In this document: positions 54,085 through 62,046 of the stretch, piece after piece
Layout: each line of letters opens with the position of its first letter
How positions within the stretch are numbered: the first letter of the stretch is position 1
Assembly (NCBI RefSeq): GCF_012932915.1
Contig: NZ_VCQU01000001.1
Location: forward strand, 310,001-374,000
Direction of reading: 5' to 3'
DNA length: 64,000 bases
Source of the DNA: Antrihabitans stalactiti
GTDB taxonomy: Bacteria > Actinomycetota > Actinomycetes > Mycobacteriales > Mycobacteriaceae
Position numbers and translations under genes: made by a program
Notes under the pieces: model-generated
What the model was told of the DNA's origin: nothing
The model's database searches: none
Seen by the model: the letters and a program-made list of their open reading frames with translations, nothing else

Positions 54085-54857
54085 TTACCTGCTGTCATTC
54101 TGATTCCGATGGCCGTCATCACGACGTTGACCACGAACAACGCCATAAAGGCGTACACAACCGTCTCGTTGACTGCTTGCCCGACACTCTTCGGCCCGCC
54201 CTTCACAGTCAGCCCGCGGTAACACGCGATCAATGCCGCGATCAGGCCGAACGCGCCCGCCTTCACCTCGGAGATCACCAACTCGGGCAACCCGGTCAAC
54301 AAGGGAATGCCGTCGACGAACGCACCGGGGGTGACGTTCTGGAAGAACACCGAGAACACGAAACTGCCGACGATGCCGATCGCGCACACCATGGCGTTGA
54401 GTAGGAACGCGACCAGCGTCGACGCCAGGATCCGCGGCGACACCAACCGCACGATCGGATCGATACCGAGGACCTCCATCGCGTCGATCTCTTCGCGAAT
54501 CGTGCGCGACCCCAGGTCCGCACAGATCGCGGTCGCCCCCGCACCGGCGACCACCAGCACCGTCACCACCGGGCCGATCTGGGTCACCGCACCCAACGTC
54601 GCGCCCGCACCCGCGATATCGGACGCGCCGAACTCTGCGGCCAAGATGTTGAAGGTGAAGCTGATCAGGGCTGTAAAGGGCAGTGCAACAAGCAAAGTGG
54701 GGACAAGAGAGACCCGGACGATGAACCAGCATTGATCGATGAACTCGCGCCACTGGAACGGCCAGACCAGCATTCCGCGAAACGCCTCCGCCGACATGGC
54801 GAAGAACTCGCCTATGGATCCCAGCGGCTTGAGAAGTGTCTTTGTCACAGCAGGCAT
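54081..54857 (-). CDS. yrbEA: YrbE-type ABC permease A
   Basis: A 258-residue MlaE/YrbE permease: GATAICADLGSRTIREEIDA and MEVLGIDPIVRLVSPRILAS form the signature loop. ATG 54857 has AAAGG upstream; the longer frame covers only Arg-rich sequence from the preceding gene. It starts the yrbE-mce block, four bases after a small membrane protein gene. Confidence 0.94.
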   Translation of the reverse strand: MPAVTKTLLKPLGSIGEFFAMSAEAFRGMLVWPFQWREFIDQCWFIVRVSLVPTLLVALPFTALISFTFNILAAEFGASDIAGAGATLGAVTQIGPVVTVLVVAGAGATAICADLGSRTIREEIDAMEVLGIDPIVRLVSPRILASTLVAFLLNAMVCAIGIVGSFVFSVFFQNVTPGAFVDGIPLLTGLPELVISEVKAGAFGLIAALIACYRGLTVKGGPKSVGQAVNETVVYAFMALFVVNVVMTAIGIRMTAGK

Positions 54858-54861
54858 TCGT

Positions 54862-55323
54862 CTACCTTTCGGCCGGCGCGGAGGAGCGCGTCGCGAGCGT
54901 CGCGCCGAGGGCCTTGCCCGCAAGCGCGGCGATGAACACGAGCAAGACGGTCCATGCCGCGCCTGACGTCAGTTCGAAGAGCAACGACTTATCCCCCAGC
55001 TCCAACCCGACCTTCCCGCTGAGCCACGCCACCAGACCGCCGGCGAACCCCGCGAGAGCGGCAGCCGCCAGCCACCGAACGGTCAGATCCTCGCCGCCGA
55101 GTTCAGGGTCGGGATGCTGTGTGCGATCACGCCTTCCGTCCACGAAACCCCATGCGGCCGCGACCGCGAGGACGACGACCAGACCGAGCATCCGCAACGC
55201 GGTGCCATGCGTCGGCCACGCCTTGGTGGTGTCGCCGACGACGGCCCGCGCGACGACGAATACGCCACCCAGAACCAGCCCGCGGATCACCCACGACCGG
55301 GCGTCGATGCGTGGTGATGACAT
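54862..55323 (-). CDS. Four-TM membrane protein at the head of the mce operon
   Basis: A 153-residue protein with four hydrophobic segments (about 12-30, 45-62, 83-103, 120-142) separated by short loops; a charged loop DGRRDRTQHPDPELGGED divides the pairs. Similar short proteins precede yrbE genes in Nocardia and Rhodococcus relatives. Function unknown, though position suggests a role with the Mce system. Ribosome site GGGAG is rather far from ATG 55323. Confidence 0.78.
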   Translation of the reverse strand: MSSPRIDARSWVIRGLVLGGVFVVARAVVGDTTKAWPTHGTALRMLGLVVVLAVAAAWGFVDGRRDRTQHPDPELGGEDLTVRWLAAAALAGFAGGLVAWLSGKVGLELGDKSLLFELTSGAAWTVLLVFIAALAGKALGATLATRSSAPAER

Positions 55324-55502
55324 CGTGGACGTAACTCCCGTTCTTGAAACTGCAAGAGCCGACACGAGATTCGTGAATCGGGGCAATCGGAGGTTGTTAC
55401 TGAGGAGTCTTCCGCCGGTTCAGGTGCGGAGCAACGGAGCCTTCCCCGAACATTTCGGACATGCATTGGAGTGCGCTCCAACGCGCATTTCCACACAAAA
55501 AA
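55324..55502 (-). promoter_or_regulatory. Probable promoter region of the mce operon with palindrome
   Basis: This spacer must drive the mce operon. At 55466-55481 TTGGAG, four bases, CTCCAA is a perfect 6+6 inverted repeat; with flanks GCATTGGAG/CTCCAACGC it forms a 22-bp site with one mismatch per arm, suitable for a TetR/GntR-type repressor. A second repeat, CACGA-GAT-TCGTG, is at 55363-55375. No regulator gene is adjacent. Confidence 0.5.
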
Positions 55503-55550
55503 GCACTGTGAGCTTTCAGGAGTCCAAAGACTCCTGAAAGCTCACAGTGC
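55503..55550 (-). terminator. Intrinsic terminator of the Rieske operon (palindrome copy E)
   Basis: Two perfect 22-base arms (left arm GCACTGTGAGCTTTCAGGAG plus TC) around a CAAA loop, 12 bases after the Rieske gene stop and, on the minus strand, followed by six T residues. This is a complete rho-independent terminator. Its stem core shares GTGAG, CTTT and AGGAGTCC with repeat copies A-D, with compensated changes. Confidence 0.85.
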
Positions 55551-55561
55551 AGCTGGAGCGA

Positions 55562-56590
55562 TTACGCCCAGGTTCGGTACCCGGATTCTTCGTCGACCAT
55601 GTCGCGCGCGATTCGACGAGCTCGCAATGCGGCGCGATCTGCCTTGACGTTGATATTGCGTCGCGGCTCGGTTTCTTCGTCGATCCGGACCTGCATCGCC
55701 TCCAACGCGGCGGCATCACGCACCGTCATCTCGGAGAACATCGCGCGCAAGTACTCGGTGATGTCGGGATTGTCGGTGGCATAGTCGCGCGCGATCCGGA
55801 CGAAAGCGTGTGTCACGCCTTCGGATTCGGGTGTGAACCCCTGTATCCGCAGCATCGATAGTGGCCGCTCGCCGTGCGGATCGATGACATATCGCTGGAC
55901 GTGGAGGCCCGGCGAGACGAACACCCCTTCTTCGAGGCGAGGCGACTCCGCGTCGGCTGCCACGCCGCTCGCGTCCTTCTCCCAGGCGGCGGGCCGCGTG
56001 GCAATCGTCAACCGGGAGTAGGAGACCGATCGCTCGGACACCTCGACCTCGTCGAGAGCAGGCAGCCTGTGCAGGTCCGGCGGGACCGCCTCCGGGTGCA
56101 TGTGGAACACATTGGTCAGGTCGAGGTAGTGCTCGTGAAGCAGCAGATAGTTGGCCTTGATCTCGGCCTTGTGTATCGAGCTCGCCCAGTCTCCCGTGCC
56201 CAGCCACGGCAGCTTCGGTGGCTGCCGCAAGTCCGCGGCTCCCGGCTCGCCCAACCAGACCCAGATGAAGGGAGCCTGCTCGCGAACGGGGTAGGTCCGC
56301 ACTCGCGCACCCGGCGGAACGTTTTCTTGCGACGGTACGACGACCAGCGTTCCGTCCGGGTCGTAGGTGAAGCCGTGGTAGCCGCATGAGACGCGGTCGC
56401 CGTCGCGCCTGCCCGTCGAGAGCGGGTGCGGCCGGTGGACACAACGGTCCTCCATGGCGACGAGCTCGCCGGACGCACGCCGGTAGAGCAGGACGTGCTT
56501 GCCCAGCAGACGTCGAGTGAAGAGACCGTCGGAGACCTCGTCACTGGTCGCCGCGACGTACCAACAATTGAATGGATAGTTGGCCCTCAT
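55562..56590 (-). CDS. Rieske [2Fe-2S] oxygenase, terminal component (VanA-like)
   Basis: A 342-residue aromatic-ring-hydroxylating/demethylating oxygenase. Rieske ligands: Cys50-x-His52 and Cys69-xx-His72 (CVHRPHP, CGYHGF). Mononuclear iron region: HEHYLDLTNVFHMHPEA at about residues 152-168. The single-subunit size and VanB-type reductase gene just upstream (ATGA overlap) fit a vanillate demethylase-like type IA system; the substrate is unknown. Confidence 0.93.
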   Translation of the reverse strand: MRANYPFNCWYVAATSDEVSDGLFTRRLLGKHVLLYRRASGELVAMEDRCVHRPHPLSTGRRDGDRVSCGYHGFTYDPDGTLVVVPSQENVPPGARVRTYPVREQAPFIWVWLGEPGAADLRQPPKLPWLGTGDWASSIHKAEIKANYLLLHEHYLDLTNVFHMHPEAVPPDLHRLPALDEVEVSERSVSYSRLTIATRPAAWEKDASGVAADAESPRLEEGVFVSPGLHVQRYVIDPHGERPLSMLRIQGFTPESEGVTHAFVRIARDYATDNPDITEYLRAMFSEMTVRDAAALEAMQVRIDEETEPRRNINVKADRAALRARRIARDMVDEESGYRTWA

Positions 56591-57561
56591 ATGTCCAGCA
56601 CCAACCTTTCTGAACGGGACCGCGAAACGCAGATCATGATCGATTGGTTCGCCGCCTTTTCGGTGTCGTTCAATACGGAGTCACGGTGGTCGCCGAGACC
56701 CGACAAAATGTCGCACTCGCAGGTGCCGCAAATGCCTTCCATGCAGGATCCGAGGACATCGATTCCCGCTTCTTCGAGCGCGTCGAAGATCGTTTTATCC
56801 GCTGGCACAGTGACATCCACGCCGGAGCTCTGGCACTCGACGACGAATTCGGTGTCGCCGTCAGGTCCGGTTTCGACTTCCTTCGCCGCGAACCGCTCGA
56901 TGTGCAGGCTCCCGTCCGGCCAGCTCTGGCACGCGTCCTCGACAGCGGTGAGCAGGCCTCCCGGACCGCAGCAGTACACGGCTGTTTCGGGGTCGGGGCC
57001 GCTGAGAATCTCGCCGAGATCGAACCTGCCGGTCACGTCGTGCGGGAAAATCGACACCCGTTCGCCGTGCTGCTCGAGTTCGTCGAGGAATGCCATCGTC
57101 GCGCGAGACCGCCCGCCGTAATACAGGTGCCAATCAGCGCCTTTGGCGACAGCAGCATCGATCATCGCTTTGATCGGGGTGATGCCGATCCCACCCGCGA
57201 TGAAGACGTAGCGTCTCGCGCCCACCAAGGGAAAGTGGTTGCGCGGCCCGCGGACTCGCACCTTGTCGCCCTCGTGGAGCTTGTCGTGGACGTACTGCGA
57301 TCCGCCGCGGCTCTCGGGATCGCGCAAGATGCCGACCTGCCACTCGGACCGATCCGCAGTCTTGCCGCACAGCGAATACTGGCGCACGAGCGACGATTCG
57401 AGCATCAGGTCGATGTGGGCTCCCGGCGCCCATTCGGGCAGGTCCGCACCACCAGGATCGGCGAGCGTCAGGGTCACTACGCCGTCGGCAACCACCTCGC
57501 GTCGCCGCACCACGAGGTCGACCTCGACCTCGCGATAGACAGCCTTGGTTGACTGGGTCAT
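56587..57561 (-). CDS. Phthalate-dioxygenase-type ferredoxin reductase (VanB-like)
   Basis: A 324-residue reductase: FMN-binding RQYSLCGK (about 75-82), NAD-binding VFIAGGIGITPIKAMI, and a C-terminal plant-type [2Fe-2S] domain with SCMEGICGTCECDILSG. It passes electrons from NAD(P)H to the Rieske oxygenase downstream. AGGAGG lies eight bases before ATG 57561. Confidence 0.94.
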   Translation of the reverse strand: MTQSTKAVYREVEVDLVVRRREVVADGVVTLTLADPGGADLPEWAPGAHIDLMLESSLVRQYSLCGKTADRSEWQVGILRDPESRGGSQYVHDKLHEGDKVRVRGPRNHFPLVGARRYVFIAGGIGITPIKAMIDAAVAKGADWHLYYGGRSRATMAFLDELEQHGERVSIFPHDVTGRFDLGEILSGPDPETAVYCCGPGGLLTAVEDACQSWPDGSLHIERFAAKEVETGPDGDTEFVVECQSSGVDVTVPADKTIFDALEEAGIDVLGSCMEGICGTCECDILSGLGDHRDSVLNDTEKAANQSIMICVSRSRSERLVLDI

Positions 57562-57632
57562 GACGAGGACCTCCTGGTTCCGCGCTGATCGGCACAATCG
57601 ACGGTGTCGAGATTCTGCAGATTCCTGCTCAT
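57558..57632 (-). CDS. Micro-ORF upstream of the reductase (24 residues), doubtful
   Basis: ATG 57632 opens a 24-codon frame (MSRNLQNLDTVDCADQRGTR, then RSSS) with AGAGAG about five bases upstream; its TGA overlaps the reductase ATG. It contains the reductase ribosome site. It could be a leader that couples translation or chance; no family is known. Confidence 0.25.
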   Translation of the reverse strand: MSRNLQNLDTVDCADQRGTRRSSS

Positions 57633-57654
57633 CGTTCTCTCTTTCGGTTGAGAT

Positions 57655-58554
57655 TCAGCGAATTTCATCGCGCTCGAGGACCGCACATCCGAACGCTTCC
57701 TCGAACTCGCGCATGACGTCGATCGCCAACGTGGCGCCGCCAGACACGCAGCGCCGCAGCGACGTTCCCGAATTGCGCGCGCTGCTGCGCAGCAGCGCAG
57801 CGAACATCGCCGGGACACCCTCGAATACGGTGACCCCGTCGCGCTCGATGATCTCGAGCGCTGTCTCCGGTGTGAACCGGGGAATCAAGGTGAGGCAACT
57901 GCCTGCAGCGACGGCGGCGTTGAGTTCCGCGGTCTGACCGATTGCGTAAAAGAGGGGCAGTGCACCCAAGATGACGTCCGACGCAGTGAGTCCCAACCTG
58001 TCGACGACCACAGCGACATTCCCGCGCAACGTCGCGTGGGTTAGTTCGGCACCTTCCGGTGCTTCGGTGCTGCCTGGCGCGTATATGATCACGGCAGTCT
58101 CAGTGTCGGCACGTGCCACAGGTTCGTCAAGAGCATCCGACTCCGCCAGCAGCTCCTCGAAGTCCCCTGGCGTGACGAGCACGAACGCCGCGCCGGCCGC
58201 ATCGGCGCCGGAACGCGCAGCCAGCGCGAACGCCGGCGAAACGAAGACGAACGAGGCGGCCGAAGCCGCGAGATGAACTGCCGTCTCGCGGCTGTCGAAC
58301 AACACGTTCAAGGGCACCGCGACACCGCCGGCTCGCAGTGCGCCGTAGTACACGATCGCAAAATACGGGACATTCGGAAGCATGATGGCGACCCTGTCGC
58401 CCGGACGGAGACCGCGCGCGACCAGCAGGCCGGCGAGGCGAGCACTCGCCGCATCCAGGTTTGCGAACGACACTTCGGCGTCTTCCAAGCGAAGTGCAAT
58501 GTCGTCCGGTTGCCTGCGGGCGGTCTCGATCAGTTCGAGCGACACGTTGCTCAC
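57655..58554 (-). CDS. Truncated AMP-binding acyl-CoA ligase, probably inactive
   Basis: A 299-residue ORF matching only the N-terminal part of acyl-CoA ligases (RPGDRVAIMLPNVPYFAIVY, GALPLFYAIGQT, GGATLAIDVMREFEEAFG). It stops before the GYGxTE motif and lacks the whole C-terminal domain. The P-loop is degenerate: IIYAPGSTEAPEGAELTH instead of a TSGTTG-PKG sequence, with the Lys replaced by Glu. It may be a decayed gene, or a partner protein without ligase activity. The start is GTG 58554 (AGGGAG upstream). It lies between a PucR regulator and the Rieske operon. Confidence 0.82.
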   Translation of the reverse strand: MSNVSLELIETARRQPDDIALRLEDAEVSFANLDAASARLAGLLVARGLRPGDRVAIMLPNVPYFAIVYYGALRAGGVAVPLNVLFDSRETAVHLAASAASFVFVSPAFALAARSGADAAGAAFVLVTPGDFEELLAESDALDEPVARADTETAVIIYAPGSTEAPEGAELTHATLRGNVAVVVDRLGLTASDVILGALPLFYAIGQTAELNAAVAAGSCLTLIPRFTPETALEIIERDGVTVFEGVPAMFAALLRSSARNSGTSLRRCVSGGATLAIDVMREFEEAFGCAVLERDEIR

Positions 58555-58591
58555 CGACTTCTCCCTACCGTCCAGGCCGATCAGCGACGAC

Positions 58592-59725
58592 TCACAAACT
58601 CATTTCCGAAAGCGCAAGTGCCCACCACACTTCGACGACCACCCGCGTCTCGCGCAAGTTGGCACCGGTCAATTCCTCGAAGCGTGCAATGCGGTATCGC
58701 ACGGTGTTCTGGTGAACGAAAAGTCGCGTCGCGGTCCGCTCCACGTGCATGTCGCACGCGAGGTATGCCCGCAGTGTGGCGATCAGCTCGCGGGCCGAGT
58801 CGCCAGACAACGGATCGAGGTAGCGCGCACGAATGATGTCGCTGACGTCGCTGTCCATCGCTACCGCCGCGCGCAGACCGAGGGATTCCAAATCGTGTGC
58901 ACCGCGCAGACCGCACGCCTGCAAGGTCATCAGGGCGCGGGTCGCCTGACGGTACGATTCCGCAACGTATTTCAACGGCCTCGGCGCGCCGACCCCGACG
59001 AGACCGTCGCCGATTTTGGCTGGTGGCTCGCTCAGGAAGCCGGCGATTGCGCCGTCGACCACTGCGCACAGTCCCCGCCTGCGTTGGGAGGAATCGTGAA
59101 ATCCCATTGCCTGCTCCAGCTTTCGCTGTTCGACGCCGTCGCCGAGCCGAGCCCGCACCGCGACGTAGTCACCGGTCGGGTCGATTCCGTGCGCCTCCGC
59201 GGTGATTCGGAGGTCGGAAGACGGCACCGTCCCGAACAGCACACCGCGCACGAATGCAGTGCGCCGTTCCTCTTCTGCGATCGCGCGAGCGATCTCGGCG
59301 CTGCGATGACCCTTGGCAGCGCTCACGACTGCGATGTCCGACCACGCCAAAGCGGACTGAACGAACTCGAGCAGGTCGGCGTCTTCGACACCACGTCGGC
59401 GTCCTACCTGCCGAACGTAGCCGACAACGATCTCGACCCCGATCTGCCAGGCACGCAGCATCTCGTCGACAGGTACGCCTTGGCGAGCCCACGCTTCACC
59501 GGCGGCCGCGAGATCGGCGACGTCGTCACCGCTCGACTCCCCACCACCCTCGCGCGATGCCGACAGGATTCGCACGACGTCGCGTGCCATCTGGCTGTGC
59601 AGCGCTTCGGACCGCAGAGCGCGGTTCGCGGAATGCTCGACTCGCAGAGCGTTGCGAACCCGCTCGACAATGGCGTCGCGCTCCTCGATCAACGAATCGA
59701 TCAGGACCGTCCAGTCAGTGATCAT
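58592..59725 (-). CDS. PucR family transcriptional regulator (1)
   Basis: A 377-residue regulator with an N-terminal sensor-like helical part, a GGDEF-like middle region, and the PucR C-terminal HTH (MHVERTATRLFVHQNTVRYR, then IARFEELTG). ATG 59725 with AGAGAGG is preferred over an upstream ATG at 59758. It is the first gene before the truncated ligase and Rieske operon, so it probably controls them. It is divergent from a second PucR regulator. Confidence 0.92.
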   Translation of the reverse strand: MITDWTVLIDSLIEERDAIVERVRNALRVEHSANRALRSEALHSQMARDVVRILSASREGGGESSGDDVADLAAAGEAWARQGVPVDEMLRAWQIGVEIVVGYVRQVGRRRGVEDADLLEFVQSALAWSDIAVVSAAKGHRSAEIARAIAEEERRTAFVRGVLFGTVPSSDLRITAEAHGIDPTGDYVAVRARLGDGVEQRKLEQAMGFHDSSQRRRGLCAVVDGAIAGFLSEPPAKIGDGLVGVGAPRPLKYVAESYRQATRALMTLQACGLRGAHDLESLGLRAAVAMDSDVSDIIRARYLDPLSGDSARELIATLRAYLACDMHVERTATRLFVHQNTVRYRIARFEELTGANLRETRVVVEVWWALALSEMSL

Positions 59726-59996
59726 CGGCCGGACCTCTCTGCTAGCGACTAGCGACATCGCGTATCGACCCTCTCGTTGGAATATCCTGCATCTGAACGC
59801 ATTTCGGTTCTGACCCGCGAATGACGCTACTGACCCAGCCCTACCAGCGGCGATGTACGCGACCTACCAAGTTTCGATGAGCTGTTGTATCCCCGCTACA
59901 AACTTCAGGCGCGTATCGAGGCATTCTGTTACGTAGAACGGCAAATCCTTGTGATTCCTGGAACCCATCGGTCGGTTTACGACTAGTCTTTCGAGG

Positions 59997-61274
59997 ATGG
60001 CGGAAAGCGATTCCGACCGCGACACTGTTGTCGCAACTACGGTCGCAGATATCATCGGTCGGCTCCAAGGCCGAATGCCCGAGTTGACGCGACACACGCA
60101 ACGGATCCTTGTCGGCGAGATCACCGAACTTCGCACGGACCCAAAGCTATTGGAGCTCCTCGGCGACACCGTAACGGCGAATGTCGAGACCGTCTTCGCC
60201 GCGATGCGCAACGATATTCCGCTGAAACAGATCGAGCCGCCCGCGATGGCGCTCGAATACGCGCGCCGCCTCGCACAACGCGACGTGACGTCGAACGTAC
60301 TGGTGCGGGCCTACCGAATCGGGCATCAAGCAATCCTCGAAACCATGCTCACCGAGCTCCGGACCTGCGAGCTGGACGCAGAAGCCGCCCTCGATGCGAC
60401 AGTCAGAATGACGTCCGGAACGTTCGAATACATCGATTGGATCTCGCAACGCGTCATCACGACCTATCAGGACGAACGAGACCGTTGGAACGAGAGCCGC
60501 AACTACGTTCGCGCATCGCATGTTCGAGACTTGTTAGCCGACGGCGATGTCGATATCGATGCGGCGACGATGGCGATCCGTTACCCGCTGCAGCGGATCC
60601 ATCTCGCGCTCGTCGCCTGGTGTCGCGAGTCATCCAGAGGCAACGAGACCGTTCTGCTCGAGCAGTTCATTCAGCGGCTGGCGAAGGCGATCGGTGCAGG
60701 CGAGGCGTGCCTCTACATTCCCGATGATCGATTGACTGCGTGGGCATGGATTCCTTTTCCACCTGACAACCCGCCGACCAGCATGGCGAGGATCCGTGAA
60801 ATCGTTGCGGGAAGCGATGATTCACCGTTCGTTGCCATCGGCCGCCCACTACCCGGTGTGGCCGGATTCCGTCGCTCACACCAGCAGGCGCTGGAGGCTC
60901 GCCGGGTTGCACTCAGCGACAATACCCGCGCCGACCGCGTCATCGAAGCGAGCGAGCCGGGCATACTGCTCGCGGGTTTGCTCGAGGAGAACATCGACTC
61001 AGCACGCCGATGGGTCGGCGAAGTGCTCGGCCCGCTCGCGAACGCGACGGAGAACGACGAACGATTGCGTGACACGCTCCGCCTGTTCTTGCGTAGCGGA
61101 TCGAGCTTCACGGCCGCGGCGACCGAGCTACATCTGCATTTCAATACTGTCCGCTATCGCGTGGGTCGGGCGGTCGAGCGACGCGGCCGCGCGATCGACG
61201 ACGACCGACTGGACGTCGAAGTAGCGCTGATGCTGTGTCAACTTCTCGGCCCCGCGGTTCTGCGCGAAAGCTGA
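59997..61274 (+). CDS. PucR family transcriptional regulator (2)
   Basis: A 425-residue regulator of the same family: a helical N-terminal domain (IGRLQGRMPELTRHTQRILV), a central region with VRDLLADGDVDIDAATMAIR, and the HTH TAAATELHLHFNTVRYRVG. It is divergent from PucR 1 across 271 bp. That spacer contains a tandem CTAGCGA repeat next to the PucR 1 start and no clear hairpin. Ribosome site GAGG is close to ATG 59997. Confidence 0.92.
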   Translation: MAESDSDRDTVVATTVADIIGRLQGRMPELTRHTQRILVGEITELRTDPKLLELLGDTVTANVETVFAAMRNDIPLKQIEPPAMALEYARRLAQRDVTSNVLVRAYRIGHQAILETMLTELRTCELDAEAALDATVRMTSGTFEYIDWISQRVITTYQDERDRWNESRNYVRASHVRDLLADGDVDIDAATMAIRYPLQRIHLALVAWCRESSRGNETVLLEQFIQRLAKAIGAGEACLYIPDDRLTAWAWIPFPPDNPPTSMARIREIVAGSDDSPFVAIGRPLPGVAGFRRSHQQALEARRVALSDNTRADRVIEASEPGILLAGLLEENIDSARRWVGEVLGPLANATENDERLRDTLRLFLRSGSSFTAAATELHLHFNTVRYRVGRAVERRGRAIDDDRLDVEVALMLCQLLGPAVLRES

Positions 61275-61413
61275 TTCTCGTAGCGCGAGCACAAAGGCCG
61301 GCGCGAACTTCATAGCGGGCGTACATGGGACCTGCGCGTCGATCTCCCTAACGTAGTCAGCAGCACAAAGACTTCGGAAATGAAGTGCCGCAACCGAATA
61401 CGATAGGAATCTC

Positions 61414-61587
61414 ATGCAACTGTACATCTACCTCACCATCTACGCATTCGTCTTCGCACCGATGCTCGTTCCACCGGTGGTTTCGGCAGTTGTAGCCGTC
61501 GCACGGTTCCTCAGCACGCAGGTCTCGCGCATTCCTGCGGCTTCCGGAGAACGCGCCCTTCCACGATTCGCCGTCGCCGAAGCCTGA
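61414..61587 (+). CDS. Small membrane protein, uncharacterised (57 residues)
   Basis: MQLYIYLTIYAFVFAPMLVP begins a 57-residue protein with one or two closely spaced hydrophobic helices followed by a Ser/Arg/Ala tail. AGGA lies six bases before ATG 61414, and a hairpin follows the stop. It is a believable gene; no family is recognised. Confidence 0.6.
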   Translation: MQLYIYLTIYAFVFAPMLVPPVVSAVVAVARFLSTQVSRIPAASGERALPRFAVAEA

Positions 61588-61609
61588 ATTCGGTCGCGAC
61601 GCGATCAAA

Positions 61610-61641
61610 TCAGCCACTACGGGTACTCGCGTAGTGGCTGA
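61610..61641. terminator. Hairpin after the 57-residue protein gene
   Basis: A perfect 12-bp stem (TCAGCCACTACG and complement) with an eight-base loop, starting 23 bases after the stop. There is no T-run. It ends only three bases before the GTG that could start the next ORF, so it may also affect initiation there. Confidence 0.55.
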
Positions 61642-61658
61642 AGGTGCACAATCACATC

Positions 61659-61931
61659 ATGGTGGGAACCGACGACCTGAAATGGATCGTAGGAGAAATC
61701 GAGCATCGACTGCAGCGGGTAATCGACGAGGTCGAGGGCTCGGTCAAGACGAGGCTGACGCGCGATCTGAATCGCGCACATCTGTACCTGAAAGCCGTCA
61801 GGTCCGGGTATGAGGACCTGATTCCGGAACGGCTGTCGGTCGACCTCTTACAGCGATACAAGCCAGGCCACTCGACCGCGCAGCCCGAGGAAATCGAAGG
61901 CGACGAATCCGACAAGCGCGAGGCTCAGTAA
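61659..61931 (+). CDS. Hypothetical protein (90 residues)
   Basis: A helical protein: LKWIVGEIEHRLQRVIDEVE and VKTRLTRDLNRAHLYLKAVR look like two long amphipathic helices, followed by an acidic tail (EEIEGDESDKREAQ). A GTG at 61644 would add five residues (MHNHI). No ribosome site stands out and no family is recognised. Confidence 0.5.
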   Translation: MVGTDDLKWIVGEIEHRLQRVIDEVEGSVKTRLTRDLNRAHLYLKAVRSGYEDLIPERLSVDLLQRYKPGHSTAQPEEIEGDESDKREAQ

Positions 61932-61949
61932 GAGGTAGCGTCCGAAGAC

Positions 61950-61974
61950 GTTTTCCGCATGGCCCGAACGGGTA
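61950..61974 (+). promoter_or_regulatory. SigF-like promoter upstream of the zinc dehydrogenase gene
   Basis: GTTTT, 15 bases, GGGTA matches the SigF consensus and lies 73 bases before the dehydrogenase ATG. It has the same spacing as the element upstream of the catalase gene. Confidence 0.5.
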
Positions 61975-62046
61975 GTTCCAATGCGAAGCAATTCAATGGT
62001 TTTCGCATTGATCGAACTGATACCAATCGAAATCGAGGGACGTGCG

